Shown piece after piece: positions 1 to 11,200 of a DNA stretch of 64,000 nucleotides. This stretch comes from Polytrichum commune. Lineage: Eukaryota; Streptophyta; Polytrichopsida; Polytrichales; Polytrichaceae. A model generated the notes under the pieces. The model was not told the origin of the DNA. It made no database searches and was given only the letters and a program-made list of their open reading frames with translations. A program made the translations under genes and the position numbers. Location: positions 32,550,001 to 32,614,000 of the forward strand of contig OX485804.1 of NCBI GenBank assembly GCA_950295325.1, read 5' to 3'. How positions within the stretch are numbered: the stretch's first letter is position 1; each line of letters opens with the position of its first letter.

Positions 1-185
1 GTGAGAGATAACTTGACTTATTGTGTGCATTTGAAGAGAGAATTAAAGCTCTTACTAGGGTTTGACTTTCTTCCTACTCTGTAGAGGTGTGTTGTGTATG
101 TGTGCATTTGTGATGTTTTAGTTTTAGTTGTTAATGGTGGTTGGTACTCGAGTTGTAGTAACACATGATCGTTATTTACACAACA
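1..185. other. window edge, no gene seen
   Basis: AT-rich non-coding sequence without any reading frame or repeat end that I recognise. Confidence 0.4.
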
Positions 186-830
186 ATGTGGCACATACTA
201 ATCACAAGCACGCCCTAATTTTCTTGAACGGTAAATGAGCATAGAATCTACCATTTCCATGAATTTATTGTCCCTGAGTAGCAACTCTAGCCGTCAATGA
301 CTCCGAGATTTGGCTAGATTGTGTGCACGACTTAAATTAGTACAACGGTCACTAATTGGTATATTTAATGTAGTTGTAAAAAGCAACCATCTAAGACACC
401 TCCAAAGGGAGTGCCACTCTTGTACTATTTAAGCATGATGCACCAAACATCAAAGGATTATATCACTTCACAAAGTCCTGAACTCCATAGCCATGCAGTG
501 ATGTGGCATAGTGGGAGACGAGGTCTTGGGATCACATTAAATTGGAAAAATTGAACCTGCAATAACTTCACAAAGAGACTAAAGGATGGGAGCTCATGTC
601 ATGTGATTATTTTTCTTTTGGACCTATACTAGAATTCATCACAACTCATGATGATAGGTGCAATCACAAAAGTTATGTTAACATACGACATAGGCTTGAC
701 CTCTTCTTGTTTGTTCCATGATGTAATCGAGATAGCGTGTGGGATTTGACATTGATCAAGATGAGGCAATTTCAAACCCATAGAAGATTCGGCACCAACT
801 AAAAGCTCTCCGACCAATGAAAGCTCTTAC
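186..830 (+). repeat. dispersed repeat family A, copy 1
   Basis: This stretch is the same as 30078-30716 in the same orientation, with scattered substitutions and short indels. Shared text begins TGTGGCACATACTAATCACA and continues through the GGTAAATGAGCATAGAATCT region to the AACTAAAAG segment near the end. No coding capacity is seen in either copy and I cannot assign the family to a superfamily. Both copies are non-genic debris of one element. Confidence 0.75.
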
Positions 831-1480
831 ATTTTAATGGTCAATGGCCTTCAGTCTTGTGTGTGAAACAATATGCATACCATTTGACAATAATAGATGA
901 TAAGGTGCACTCTGTATATACTAAGCTAGCAAATGCCCCCTTCCCACCTGACTTTAGCAAAGACTAAAAGTTGGTCCTAAAAACCCGGCCTTCACACCAT
1001 CGACATTATCTAGTGTTGAGCTTAGTTGGCAAATGATGTGGCATTGCTTAAAAGTGGAGGTTTTAAGCCTCAAGCACCGACCCTCCCATCAATACCTAAA
1101 CATGAGGCAAGAATATAGGACCTTTAAAACTATCACCTCCCGCACTTGTGATTGGTTGCTTTTTAGTCTTAGCTATGAGGGGTTGAGGAACTTCATTGAC
1201 ATAAACCAATGGCAAGATAGGTGAGTAGTAAAGCATTTGGGGATGGGACAAGAACTACCCAACATTTATTGCTCGGTAGATAAAACAATGAACATGTGTG
1301 AAAGCGACTTAACTAAAACCTACTTGAAAATCCTAGGAGCGAGTTCTTGTAGGTGCATGGGATAGCCAGATGCCTCTGCTATAGCCATAATGTTTTCCGG
1401 TAAGACAAGTCATATGGTGACTTCCTAGTAAACCACTTTTTGTACTTTACAAGTTTAGGGAAATTATTTGTGTTGCTACT
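831..1480. other. intergenic, nothing recognised
   Basis: Short reading frames occur here but none resembles a known protein, and no clear repeat ends were seen. Confidence 0.4.
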
Positions 1481-2232
1481 CACGAATTATCTGATTTTCT
1501 CTAACTAATTATCTGCTTACTAATTATTCATATTATCTGATTATCTACATATTATCTGATTTTCTCTAACTAATTGTCTGCTTACTAATTATATATATTA
1601 TCTAATTATTCAACAACATAATTAAAATGCACATGATTATTATGTATCTATTTATAGTATGCATTCCTTTCTCATATAATTACTAATTATAAAGTGTTAT
1701 TTCTCATTTAAATAGTAAGTTAATATATTGATTTTTTTAGTTATAATCTATTCATAATCTATTTCTGATTATAACCTATTTACAACATACGTCAGATTAT
1801 AACCTAATTTATAACCTATTTCAAATTATTATTTTTGATTATATCCTAATTGATATGTACATAATAACTATTTTGGATGATCTATTTATATTAAAAATTA
1901 TTTTTTGTTTAATTTATTGATTATAAAATATTTATTTCTCAGTTATTTAGTATTTTGACATATTGATCATATTTTTAATTGAATAAAAAAAATTTAGTTT
2001 GAGATTTTTAATGTTAAACTAGTTAATGAGTAAAATAATATATTTGATTAGTATTTATTTTGAACTAAATTTTGCATTTAATATTAATAATCCACCAGAA
2101 ATTGATATTAATTTGAGCAATAAATGAATATCCATAGAATTAATGTTAAAATTAGCTCACAATATGAAGAAAAAAATGAATATGATTATTTGAGTTATTA
2201 TATCAAAAACATTACATACTACACCAACTTAT
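1481..2232. repeat. AT-rich DNA with local tandem duplication
   Basis: Very AT-rich. A block of about 60 bp is duplicated in tandem near 1489-1617 (both copies contain TTTTCTCTAACTAATT and CTGCTTACTAATTAT). Near 1740-1850 the phrase ATAACCTA/ATAATCTA recurs. The block abuts the broken Harbinger element and may be its non-coding end, which I could not prove because no matching inverted end was clear. Confidence 0.4.
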
Positions 2233-2700
2233 CTAAGAGTCACCCGCATCGGCATTCAAATCAAGTGTGCCATATAGACTAGAACCTCTTCCTAGACCTT
2301 CTTCTTCTTCCTCTGCTTCCTCTTCATCTACAGTAATCACTGGAGGTATTTGAGCTAAATGTGGAAGTTTTGTTTGCAACTTTATCACGTATTTTTGCAG
2401 CTCCAAATAATCTTGTTTTTCTTTTAATTTAAGACATGCTTGAGATATTGTATCGGTTTGTTGGCCGGGACGATTGAAAAGTGCATCATCATTAACATCA
2501 CGAAATACTCTTGACTTCCATGCAGATGACTCATTCATATGTGTGAATGCCTCTGCTGCATTTTTTAATGCAGTCATATGTAGTAGATCTTGGTTCATCC
2601 TTGCTGTTTGTGCATTTTTTGTCCTTCTGGTCGTTGTAATTCACCAGTTGGACTTCCACCCGAGCCTTGCCCCACTTGACCTTCACCCACAATCAAATCT
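2233..2700 (-). pseudogene. Harbinger-associated NAM/Myb-like ORF, C-terminal part
   Basis: The frame ending at 2233 gives about 121 residues from the ATG at 2598. It stays open further upstream with a basic stretch of the RPxGxK type (R-P-E-G-Q-K-M-H-K). That stretch is the hallmark of the C-terminal domain of NAM-associated/Myb-like accessory proteins found in plants and in PIF/Harbinger transposons. An acidic run (EEEAEEEEEG) lies near the C terminus. It is divergent to the Harbinger transposase remnant immediately to the right, which fits the two-ORF layout of that superfamily. No complete N-terminal SANT/Myb domain is seen, so the protein is probably truncated. The assignment to the family is inference. 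Confidence 0.5.
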
Positions 2701-2949
2701 ATATCAACAACTCTGTCCTTATTGGGAGTGTTTTGTAATCCTCTTGCTGAATGTATAATTTATAAGGAGACATATTTTTCATACTTATGTACGAGTTTTT
2801 ATGTTCAAGTTTTTGAAAATGAATGTATTTCAAAGACAATCAAGACAATGATTCACAAAAAATTTGGAAGATGATGTTGATAACCATGAATTTTCATTGA
2901 TTTATAGTTTATTGGTAGGTTTGATTCACGTGGAATGGTTGCCAAAAAA

Positions 2950-4110
2950 AACGGGGAGGCTCTGTGCTTGGTCGATTACCATATCGTAAGAGAGGCAGAC
3001 TAGTGCATCATGAGATAATAATGAGAGATTACTTTTGCGACAATCCCATGTACAATGATGTCCAATTCTGCACATAGTTCACAATGTCAAGATGATTATA
3101 TCTAAAAGTGGTAAAGACAATATTCGCGTTCGATTTTTATTTTGTACAAAAAATTGATGCAACAGGTACACCTGGCTTGTCAAACATCCAAAAATGTGTA
3201 GCTGCTATTCGTATGATAAGATATAGTGTTCCCTTTGATGTAACAAATGAATACACAAGTGCAGCAAAAAGTACAGCCATGGAAGGTGTGAAGCGGTTGG
3301 TGAGGGCTATTCATATCATTTATGAAAAAAAATACTTAAGACAACCCTCACGAGAAAATTTGGAAAAATAAATGACAATCAATAAAGCAAGAGGTTGGTC
3401 AAGTTTGTTTGGCTCAATAGATTGCATGCATTACCAATGAAAAAATTGTCTAGTAGCATTGAATGGACAATATTTAGACAAAGATGGCAACATGTCAATT
3501 ATTTTGGAGCAATAGCAAATCAATCTCTTTGGATTTGGCATGCATTTTATTGAACCGCGGGATCCAACAACGATATCAATGTTCTACAAAGAAGTTCTTT
3601 AGTAAGAAATTTTTTTATCTGGAGAATATGACGATATATCTTTTGATGTAAACTCCCGACATTATTCTAAATATTATTTACCAACACATGGCATATATCC
3701 AAAGTGATCAATATTTGTGCAATTTATAAAAGATCCATTAGGTGAGAAAATATTACACTTTGCTAACAAACAAGAAGCAACCATAAAAGATGTCGAGAGG
3801 TAATTTGGGATGCTCAAAGCGAGATGGTCAATTCTACAACAACCAAGTTATTTGTGGGGTCTGTGTGATATTGAGAATGTGGTAATTGCATCTTGAATCA
3901 TGCATCATATGATCATCGAGGATAAAAGAGACCATAATCTATTAGTTGTTTTAGTACCTATGCATGTTGAAAATACACATCGAAATCTTAACTTTGAAGA
4001 GTATTTCCAAGGACAAGTTGAAATTCAAAACAAAGATCTGCATTTTCAATTAAGGTGTAACCTCATAAAAAATTTATGGAATTTCACGGGGAATTTATGA
4101 CTGTAGGTGT
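2950..4110 (+). pseudogene. PIF/Harbinger transposase, degenerate
   Basis: Translated piecewise, this gives the familiar order of a plant Harbinger DDE nuclease. First comes a GGSVLGRLPYRKR-like N-terminal piece followed by MRDYFCDNPMY. Next is DATGTPGLSNIQKC with the AAIRMIRYSVPFD helix (3150-3240). Then come GSIDCMHY with the first catalytic D (about 3413-3440), KNCLVALNGQY, and PRDPTTISMFYKEVL. The last pieces are YYLPTHGIYPK, KDVER-FGMLKARW and IMHHMIIEDKRD (3900-3930). Several in-frame stops (for example after PK and VER) and short frame changes interrupt it, so it cannot encode a working enzyme. The GSIDCMHW motif has lost its tryptophan and the VERAFG motif carries a stop. Confidence 0.85.
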
Positions 4111-4999
4111 GTTTAGGGCGATTAGACTATGTTAGGAAAATATACAATATCAATATGTTATATTTGGTTTCATATTAATAGGTATTAATCATCATTTAAT
4201 ATCGGACTATAATGTGCTTGCATCTATTACATTCATACGAATAGTAGGGACATATGTATAAGGAACCTTGTGATAGCCGATATTCATGATGACTTGAATA
4301 AAATGCAATGATTTGTTTTGAGAATCGCATAAATCTTGTTTTTGACAATATATATTTATTTTAGAAAGATTTTTAATCTAACCTATAGGCATGTTGAGAA
4401 GTAAACATGTGATCGTAATAAGCTTTTATAATAACATATGCAAAGTAACCTTTAGAATGAAAAGAAATAAGATGGACCTACCTAAATCAAACACAACAAA
4501 TCTCTACATACCTATAGTCAAGTGGTATGTGGTTCAATAATGAAATATTGTGATGGATGATTGAATTGTGGACTGAAAAACACTATGTAAGTAACAGTAA
4601 TAACAACATTGTGAATGTATAATTCCCAAAATTGTTAGTTTGACATTAAGTTTTAGTGACACTACATGGGTTGTTTACAATTAGTATTGACTTTTGCACA
4701 AAACAAATGGAATCGATGACACTAACGATCGATGCTTTTACTACAAATACTTAGGCTTATACTTATAAATTTGTAGATGAAATGGATTATATAATAAATT
4801 TAAATATTTCAAAGATGAATATGGACTACATTTATACTATGTTTAAATATATAATAATGACTAATAATGACTAATATATAATCATCTAAATATTTTATAT
4901 AAGTATCTGCTTACATATAATTTTCTGGTTATACAATTAATTATAAAAAAACATGATTATCCACAGTAAGTAATATGCATATAAATCACTAAATTTATG
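4111..4999. repeat. AT-rich flank and dispersed repeat
   Basis: No gene. The part around 4530-4745 resembles 51830-52075: both carry a segment like TTTTAGTGACACTA followed by ACAATTAGTATTGA and a GATGACACTAA segment. This is a dispersed non-coding repeat whose other copy ends in TTTAGTGTAGTTAC. The last 150 bases are very AT-rich. Confidence 0.45.
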
Positions 5000-6260
5000 C
5001 AATGATCAATGAGACGAGGAGGCGTGGCAGCTCCTAGTTGAGTGTGGCTAAGTGGGGAGAATTACTTGAAAGCCAACTTACGTACTTTACCCACATCGCA
5101 ACAAGTGGTTTAGAGCAGAGTTGGGGAAGTTTTTGAAGCCTTAGTGGCTAATTGCCGGTAGTTGCTACGAAGGGTCAGATTTTTTCCAATTTACATCGGC
5201 AAGAGCCGGTCTTATGTAAAATCAATCGGCCAATTGCCTATATTTTCATATTTTCATTGGCCAATATCCGATTAAATGGAATTCATATCGGCACTAATTG
5301 CTTAAAAAATGTATGAAAAGTTATTAGAAATCATTTCTTAGTACAAAATCTTGAATAAGTGAAAAGAAAGGCATGTTCAAAACTTTAAATTTGAAGAGTT
5401 AGTATCCTTGGCAGGAATTGAGCCTAGCAATGCCTTCACCGCTTGAAGGCCAAGGGTCCCCCAATTCTTCATAGAAGCAATTGGATTTGGTCATGGAAAG
5501 GTTGCATAATTCAAAAAGTTTAGGGTTTAGGGTACTTCCTCAAGTGCATCATCAGATGCCCCAGACAAATAGCGCTTTGGATGCTTCCGGCTAAAATCCA
5601 GTAACTCACAAGAAGAATCGGCTACATTTCCGGGACATTTTCTGGTCCATCGGCTAATTGCCGGAGGATTGAAATTACAGTCAGATTGCCATCCGATGGT
5701 TGAAAATTTGAACCGGCCATGAGGGGAAATCCATCGGCTGATAATGAACTAGCCGTCTGTTTTCCCCGAACATAGGTTTAGGGATGCGGGGATTGCAGCC
5801 TCAAAAAACTACAGCCCAAAAATATAATTCTTATCAAAACCGAAACGAAACCTTCGTCGAAATCTACGTCATTGCTTTGCTTCACTGTGAACAACTAGGT
5901 TTATTGCAATGTTGGTAGAGCCTCGAAGCTAGATACAGCAAAAAAAGGAATTTGGGAATTAGGATCAAGAGCAACAAAGATGCGCTTCGCGCCCTGTTTT
6001 TTATTAAAATTATTCACCTTTATATTGAAAGATGAAAGCTAGACAAGGCCACCTACAGTGAAGACCGTGGTACTCCATACAGCATAGCATACTGGTGTTA
6101 ATGGATTTTCGCACTCCTTCCTTGCTCCATTAACTAGTTCGCCACTAGTCACGTTCAAGCCTTGCATAAACACCTCCCCAGCTAGGTCCTCATCCCTGGA
6201 CATCTCCTTTGACGTACAATCCCCTACAAATTCCGTTTAAGGCTTGAAACATGCCCTGGA
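5000..6260. other. intergenic, degenerate repeats
   Basis: No reading frame of note. Short phrases based on CGGCTAATTGCCGG and CGGCCAATTGCC recur between 5140 and 5760, suggesting an old internally repetitive element. A poly-A-flanked segment near 5940 and a CT-rich segment after 6100 carry nothing I recognise. Confidence 0.35.
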
Positions 6261-6262
6261 CA

Positions 6263-6545
6263 CTACCTACCAGCTCACGTTTTTGGCCCAATCAGCCAAC
6301 TTACGGAGGTCGTTTCCACAATATAAGCTTGGATCTGCCATCTCTAACCTCCTACCAACCTACAGTATAGTTTTCGGGCCATTCTGACCACTTTCATATT
6401 TTCGACCAGCTCATGTTTTTAGTCAGATCCGACCACTTCTGGAGGTGATTTTCGCAAACCGAGTCCGGATCTGACCTCTCTAACCTTCTACCCACTTCTG
6501 GTGCATTTCTTAGGTCATTCTAACTACTTGCTCTGGACGTCCTCC
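6263..6545. repeat. diverged tandem duplication
   Basis: Two units of about 140 bp follow each other. Each has a GGAGGT(C/G)(G/A)TTTTC-like core, then GGATCTG(A/C)C, CTCTAACCT(C/T)CTACC and a GG(C/T)CATTCT(G/A)A end. No coding sense was found. It may be internal sequence of a decayed retrotransposon next to the LTR-like block that follows. Confidence 0.45.
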
Positions 6546-6699
6546 CATAAGCGTCACGTCCGTGCATACCCACCCTTTCTACTTTCGAATGCATTCCTTG
6601 GAACTACATCACAAGTTGTCCAATGCACATTCTCAATAACACATTCAACTCCTCTGTCTTGTCAACACTAAGACTATCCTAGCTTCCAAGAAGGGTAGT

Positions 6700-7213
6700 G
6701 ATAGGAAAACACCCACAATGAATCTACTCATCAAATCTCTCTTTCAACACTTTATTGCTTGTTTTTCCAGGACTGTGGTTTTATTCTGACTGCAATACAC
6801 TTCCAGATTGCCACCCGTCCAGATCTAAAAACTCACAAACATACATATCTTCTCTAAGGGTCTAAGTCCTCTCCGCATATGTGTACTAAGAGAGCCAAAA
6901 GGCTCTAGGACCATCCTTATATACTTCAAAACAACTATCATTAGGTGGATCAACTTGGTAGGTTGCCATCCTGTCAACACACTGCAACTAGTTGTCCTGA
7001 TGCGTTCCTGCCCTCTGTCCAGTTCATGACCAGCTGGCACACTGGGGTCATAAAAAACAATCAACTAGTAAAAGACTCCCAATGCCATTTTAATAACTTT
7101 GGACCTACAAGTCATTTTCTGATTACCTAAGTTACTAACCCCAAACACTTACTACTACTTAATAGACCATTTAGTACTAAAATGCTAAAAGCCAACTAGT
7201 GGACGTTCTAACA
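6700..7213 (-). mobile_element. possible solo LTR
   Basis: Read on the minus strand the block starts TGTTAGAACGTCC (7213 downward), a start typical of Ty1/copia LTRs. It has a TATA-like AAGTATATAAGG near 6920 and an AATAAA-type signal downstream (near 6750-6790). It ends near CCTATCA about 500 bp later. That is the order of a U3-R-U5 unit. No second LTR, primer-binding site or target-site duplication was established, so this is tentative. Confidence 0.3.
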
Positions 7214-7540
7214 ATTTTGCATCAAGGGCAAATTTGACGTCAACTAGTAAACTAGCATTTTTTGCCCTTTTGACAATTTGTGACCAACTAGTCAATTTTT
7301 GACAACTTAAAACACAATGCTAAATTCTACCTTAACAACTGGCAATCTGCAATCAATTTGCAATCACTACGTAATTACGTAATGCGAAAGCATAACAAGT
7401 TGATTGGACCAAAGGTTCTACATAGTGAATCCTGTTTGGTTTATGGGTAGTAAACTTTAGTATGATAATGATTTAATTAGTGATACGCAGAGGTTTTATA
7501 TTGGAAGTTTGATAGGTTCAAAACCTACTTTTGTGTAAAA
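7214..7540. other. intergenic, nothing recognised
   Basis: AT-rich sequence with recurring ACTAGT/CTAGT phrases in its left part; no gene or defined element. Confidence 0.35.
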
Positions 7541-7793
7541 AATCATACTTAAAAAAAAGAGTTTGATCCTGGCTCAGAATGAACGCTAGCGATATGCTTA
7601 ACACATGCAAGTTGAACGTTGTTTTCGAGTCAAAATGAAAACAAAGTGGCGAACGGGTGCGTAACACGTGGGAATCTGCCAAACAGTTTGGGCCAAATCC
7701 TGAATGAATGAAAGCTAAAAAGAGCTGTTTGATGAGCCCACGTAGTATTAGGTAGTTGGTTAGGTAAAAGCTGACCAAGCCTACGACGCCACT
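7541..7793 (+). pseudogene. nuclear insert of mitochondrial 18S rRNA (rrn18) 5' end
   Basis: The segment contains the universal small-subunit rRNA start AGAGTTTGATCCTGGCTCAG and then ATGCTTAACACATGCAAG, GTGGCGAACGGGTGCGTAAC, GTGGGAATCTGCC, GGGCCAAATCCTGAA, GTTTGATGAGCC, AGTATTAGGTAGTTGGTTAG and GCTGACCAAGCC. The details (GTTGTTTTCG, GGGCCAAATCCTGAA-GAAAGCTAAAAAG) match plant mitochondrial 18S rather than chloroplast 16S. Only about the first 250 bases are present, with small changes including a duplicated GAATGAATGAAAG. It is therefore a truncated organelle-to-nucleus transfer, not a working rRNA gene. It ends about 460 bp before the ATG of the first dioxygenase gene. Confidence 0.9.
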
Positions 7794-7804
7794 TTCCGTT
7801 CCCG

Positions 7805-7838
7805 GATGCAGATGCAGATGCAGATGCAGATGCAGATG
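7805..7838. repeat. GATGCA hexanucleotide microsatellite
   Basis: Five perfect GATGCA units followed by a degenerate one, just after the mitochondrial rRNA insert. Confidence 0.9.
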
Positions 7839-7956
7839 AAGGAAATCTCTGGGCTTGCTCTTAGATTCTGCACTAGAGTCAAAACACATTTTCAAAACTA
7901 ATCTGGACGGCAAGGATGTCCGACAACGTGGGCTAATTCTGAAATGGGTCCAAGTC

Positions 7957-8250
7957 CACGTGACTTGTGTGCTGCTCGATCGGCACATGCGAATCGTGGC
8001 CATGCGATGCGTATCTGCCGCGAGCTCAGCTTCAAGAACCTGTTATAACCCAGTGGCCGTGGCGACCAGACAACGAACGAATCAATCATCCTGAGGAACA
8101 TTGCTGGTGTAGTAACAGTACCTGTACAGGTGACATTGAGCCTGTGTAGACAGTTGTGCTGCAGACTTGTTAGCTCCGCTTCGGAACATCAGACTTGTGG
8201 ATACAACATCCCAGCCAGTATCAGCGCTGTGGTTTGCATTACTAGTAGAG
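7957..8250 (+). promoter_or_regulatory. promoter and 5' leader of 2OGD gene 1
   Basis: This is the 5' flank of the gene starting at 8251. A G-box CACGTG lies at 7957-7962. From about 8041 the sequence aligns with the 5' flank of gene 2 (there on the minus strand): TTATAA-CCCA-TGGCCG-GGCGAC, then GTAGTAACAG-ACCTG, then a GCAGACTT block and the same AGTAGAG immediately before the ATG. The TTATAACC at about 8043 takes the place of a clearer TATAAAT box in gene 2. G-boxes are bound by bZIP and bHLH factors in plants; a regulatory role here is inference from conservation. Confidence 0.5.
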
Positions 8251-11200
8251 ATGGGGAGGGAAATTGGTGGAACCGAAGTGGCCCAAATGGGGGTCAGCTT
8301 CGACACTGATAGAGTGCAAGCCATGGTGGAGCAAGGTGTTACTGAGATTCCATCTATTTACATTCGAAGGGAAGATGAGAGGTGCACCCATAAGGAGTCG
8401 ATTGGCACAAACATTCCTGTGATTGACATGTCCAAGGAGGGTGCCAATCTGAGTGAGGAGATTGGAAATGCCTGCCGTGAGTGGGGATTCTTCCAGGTAA
8501 GATATATGGGTGCTTGGTGAAGTTTGTTGCAGTCAGATAACAATGACTAAGACCTGAGTTGCAGCATTCACATTGTTTCAGTTGACAGAGATTTCTGAAT
8601 GATGGTTGAATGTGTTTATGATAATTTCTTCATGCCTTCAAGTAGACCTAGAGGCTAGGCCAGATCATATCTCCAAGGAGGGTGCCAATCACAGCGAGAA
8701 CATTGGAAATGTCTGCCCTGAGTGGGGATTCTTTCAAGTGCTTGATTAAACTTGATAGTGCTCAGTTAACAATTGCTAGGACCTGGGATGCAGAATTGAT
8801 CTTCATGTGGTTTCTATTTGACAGATTTATGTCACTTTACCGAATGATGGTTGAATGTGTTTCTGATACCTTCATACCTACCAGTAGATTCAGAGATCAG
8901 GCCATCTGGGCTAAATGAACCATTTGGAACAATGAGTGGCATCTCACCACCGGGTTCATTGTGGTCGAGGCTAGACTAACTTCTCGTTCATTGGTAGCTC
9001 ATAGGAGTTGTGTGGTGTGGTGTCACTCCTCCAAGGATATTGTCATTCTGATCTGAATCCAAGAATTAAGGTCCTCCACTAAATGCATGAACGTCAAGTA
9101 CAGTTCTCATTACTGGACAAGTGATTGTTACCTATATTAGGGTACAGCATTCTCCCGTTCACCAAGAATAACCTTCAAGACCTTACCCAAAAAACTCACT
9201 GAGCGCATATTCTCCAAGGTGCTTACCTACTAATAGTGCAACATACTACTTATGCTTGGGAATAATTTACAGGTGCATGGTGCTATTGTAGTATTCAAAG
9301 ATACAATCATCACCATTGGGATTAGAAAGTTGAGATTTAAGTTTGGATGGGTATTTTGTAGGTGGTGAACCACGGAGTGCCACTGGAGCTGTTAGAGCGG
9401 ATGCTTGAGCTTACTTCGGAGTTTTACTTGAAGCCAGTAAAGGAGAAACAAATCTACACACGCACCCCGGCCAAGGATGGGCAACATCCCTCGGACGGCT
9501 ATGGGAGCCGCTACTTCCAAGGGTCGGGCACCTCAGACTGGAAGGACTACTTCACTCACTATTGCCTCCCTCGCTCTCGCTGCAACCCTGAGCGCTGGCC
9601 GGCTGACCCCCAAGATTACAGGTAATCAATTATTTTTCATTGACTTCTCACATTGAGGTAGTCAGCATACATTAAGGTAAGTGGTCCTCATTCGGTTACT
9701 AATCTTACGTGGACACCTGTATTTAAGTGATGTGTGGTTAGGTGTGGATATAAGAACGGACACCGAAAAGGCATTGTCAAGTGTTTAAAAGAGATTGGAC
9801 TACATGCTAGATATTTGTTAACCATTTCAAGTTCAATAGTCAACATGATTGAGACCGGAGACCTCTATGATCATTCGATAAGAAAGAGAAACTTTACTTT
9901 GATAGTTGAAAAGACATTCATGTAAGCTCTGCAACTCAGTGAAAGAGGAGAACCGACCGATAGTTACAGATGAACCGGTTGAGTTTGAGAAATCACCGGT
10001 TGAAGTTCAAGACCGCAGGAAAATTACCGATCATTTTAGAGGAATTTATAGGAATATACCCCAATTTTAATAAAGGGAAAGCGGAGGATGTCAACATGTA
10101 ACCGGTTGGACTTGCAAACACCAGGATCTCAACCGGTTATGTCCAAAAATCTCCCCGATCACTGGGGCTCTCTACGTGGGATTCAAACCTGTCACAACTA
10201 CTGTAGGAATCACACGTGGTAGAAAAAGGAGATATACCTTTTTGGCAGTTGCTAGGTTGACACCTTTGGGATGGCACTGTTGCCACCCTAGCTGGTTTAG
10301 CATATGAGATTATGAGGTGCTCAGCTCTAGATTTCATTTTGTCGCTGAAAGAGTTATTCTGTATATACAAACTTGGTTGAGTAATTCCTGGCTTGAAATA
10401 TTTAATATACTGACCCAACGCATGTATGTATGTTTTGCAGGAGCACTGTTTTGAAGTATAGTGAGGAAATTGAGAAATTGGCACAGCGCTTGTTGGGTTG
10501 TATCTCTGAGAGCCTTGGCGAAGAAACTAAGTATGTGCCAGAGGTGCTGGGAGAGCTGTCCCAGAACGTTGTCATGAACTACTACTGCCCATGCCCACAA
10601 CCCGAACTCGCCCTCGGCATCATGGTGAGTCCATATTAACATATCATCATCCTTTTTTTCCAATCTGGACGTCAGTGAAGAGCGTGTGTTGCAGCCTTAT
10701 ACAAAATTATTAACTTCTGTGTTCCATGGGGATGGGAAGCAATCACGCACTTGGACCAAAAGATTAAGAGAATATTGTGCTATTGAAATCCTTCAAAAAA
10801 TTTGAGAGAATGTCATAGAAATTAGGTGCATGTCTTTGAAATTTGCAATTGTGATCTTTATTCTTGTAGATTTAGTTTATTTAAATAGAAAGTGAACAAG
10901 CTAATAAGGCTTCACAATGAAATCACAATATTAGGAATCCAATCCTGTATGTGTGTCATGTCTACTATCAGGAGACCCTTCTCTTGTTATCAGATTGATG
11001 CGAGGTTTGCATCATGTATAAAGAGATGACGAAATTGAAGAAATATCATGCCATTAATAAAATGAGTCATTAGATGGTCGAAATGCATGATTTATGTTAA
11101 TTGTGTGATCTTGAGAGGGTTTCGAAGTGAAGATTGGTTTAACTCCTGGCAGCCACACTCGGATAATGGAGCAATCACAATCTTGATGCAAAATGACGTG

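Noticed and set aside
7541-7793. Chloroplast or bacterial 16S origin for the rRNA fragment
   Set aside because: The GTTGTTTTCG and GGGCCAAATCCTGAA details fit plant mitochondrial 18S; contamination is unlikely because nuclear repeats flank it.
7518-8003. 161-codon minus-strand frame
   Set aside because: It is the antisense of the mitochondrial rRNA insert and of the GATGCA repeat (giving an LHLHLH run), not a gene.
8167-8250. N-terminal extension of dioxygenase gene 1 and the matching one in gene 2 (23250-23303)
   Set aside because: Neither has an ATG upstream of the shared MGREIGG start, and the two extensions are not alike in protein sequence.
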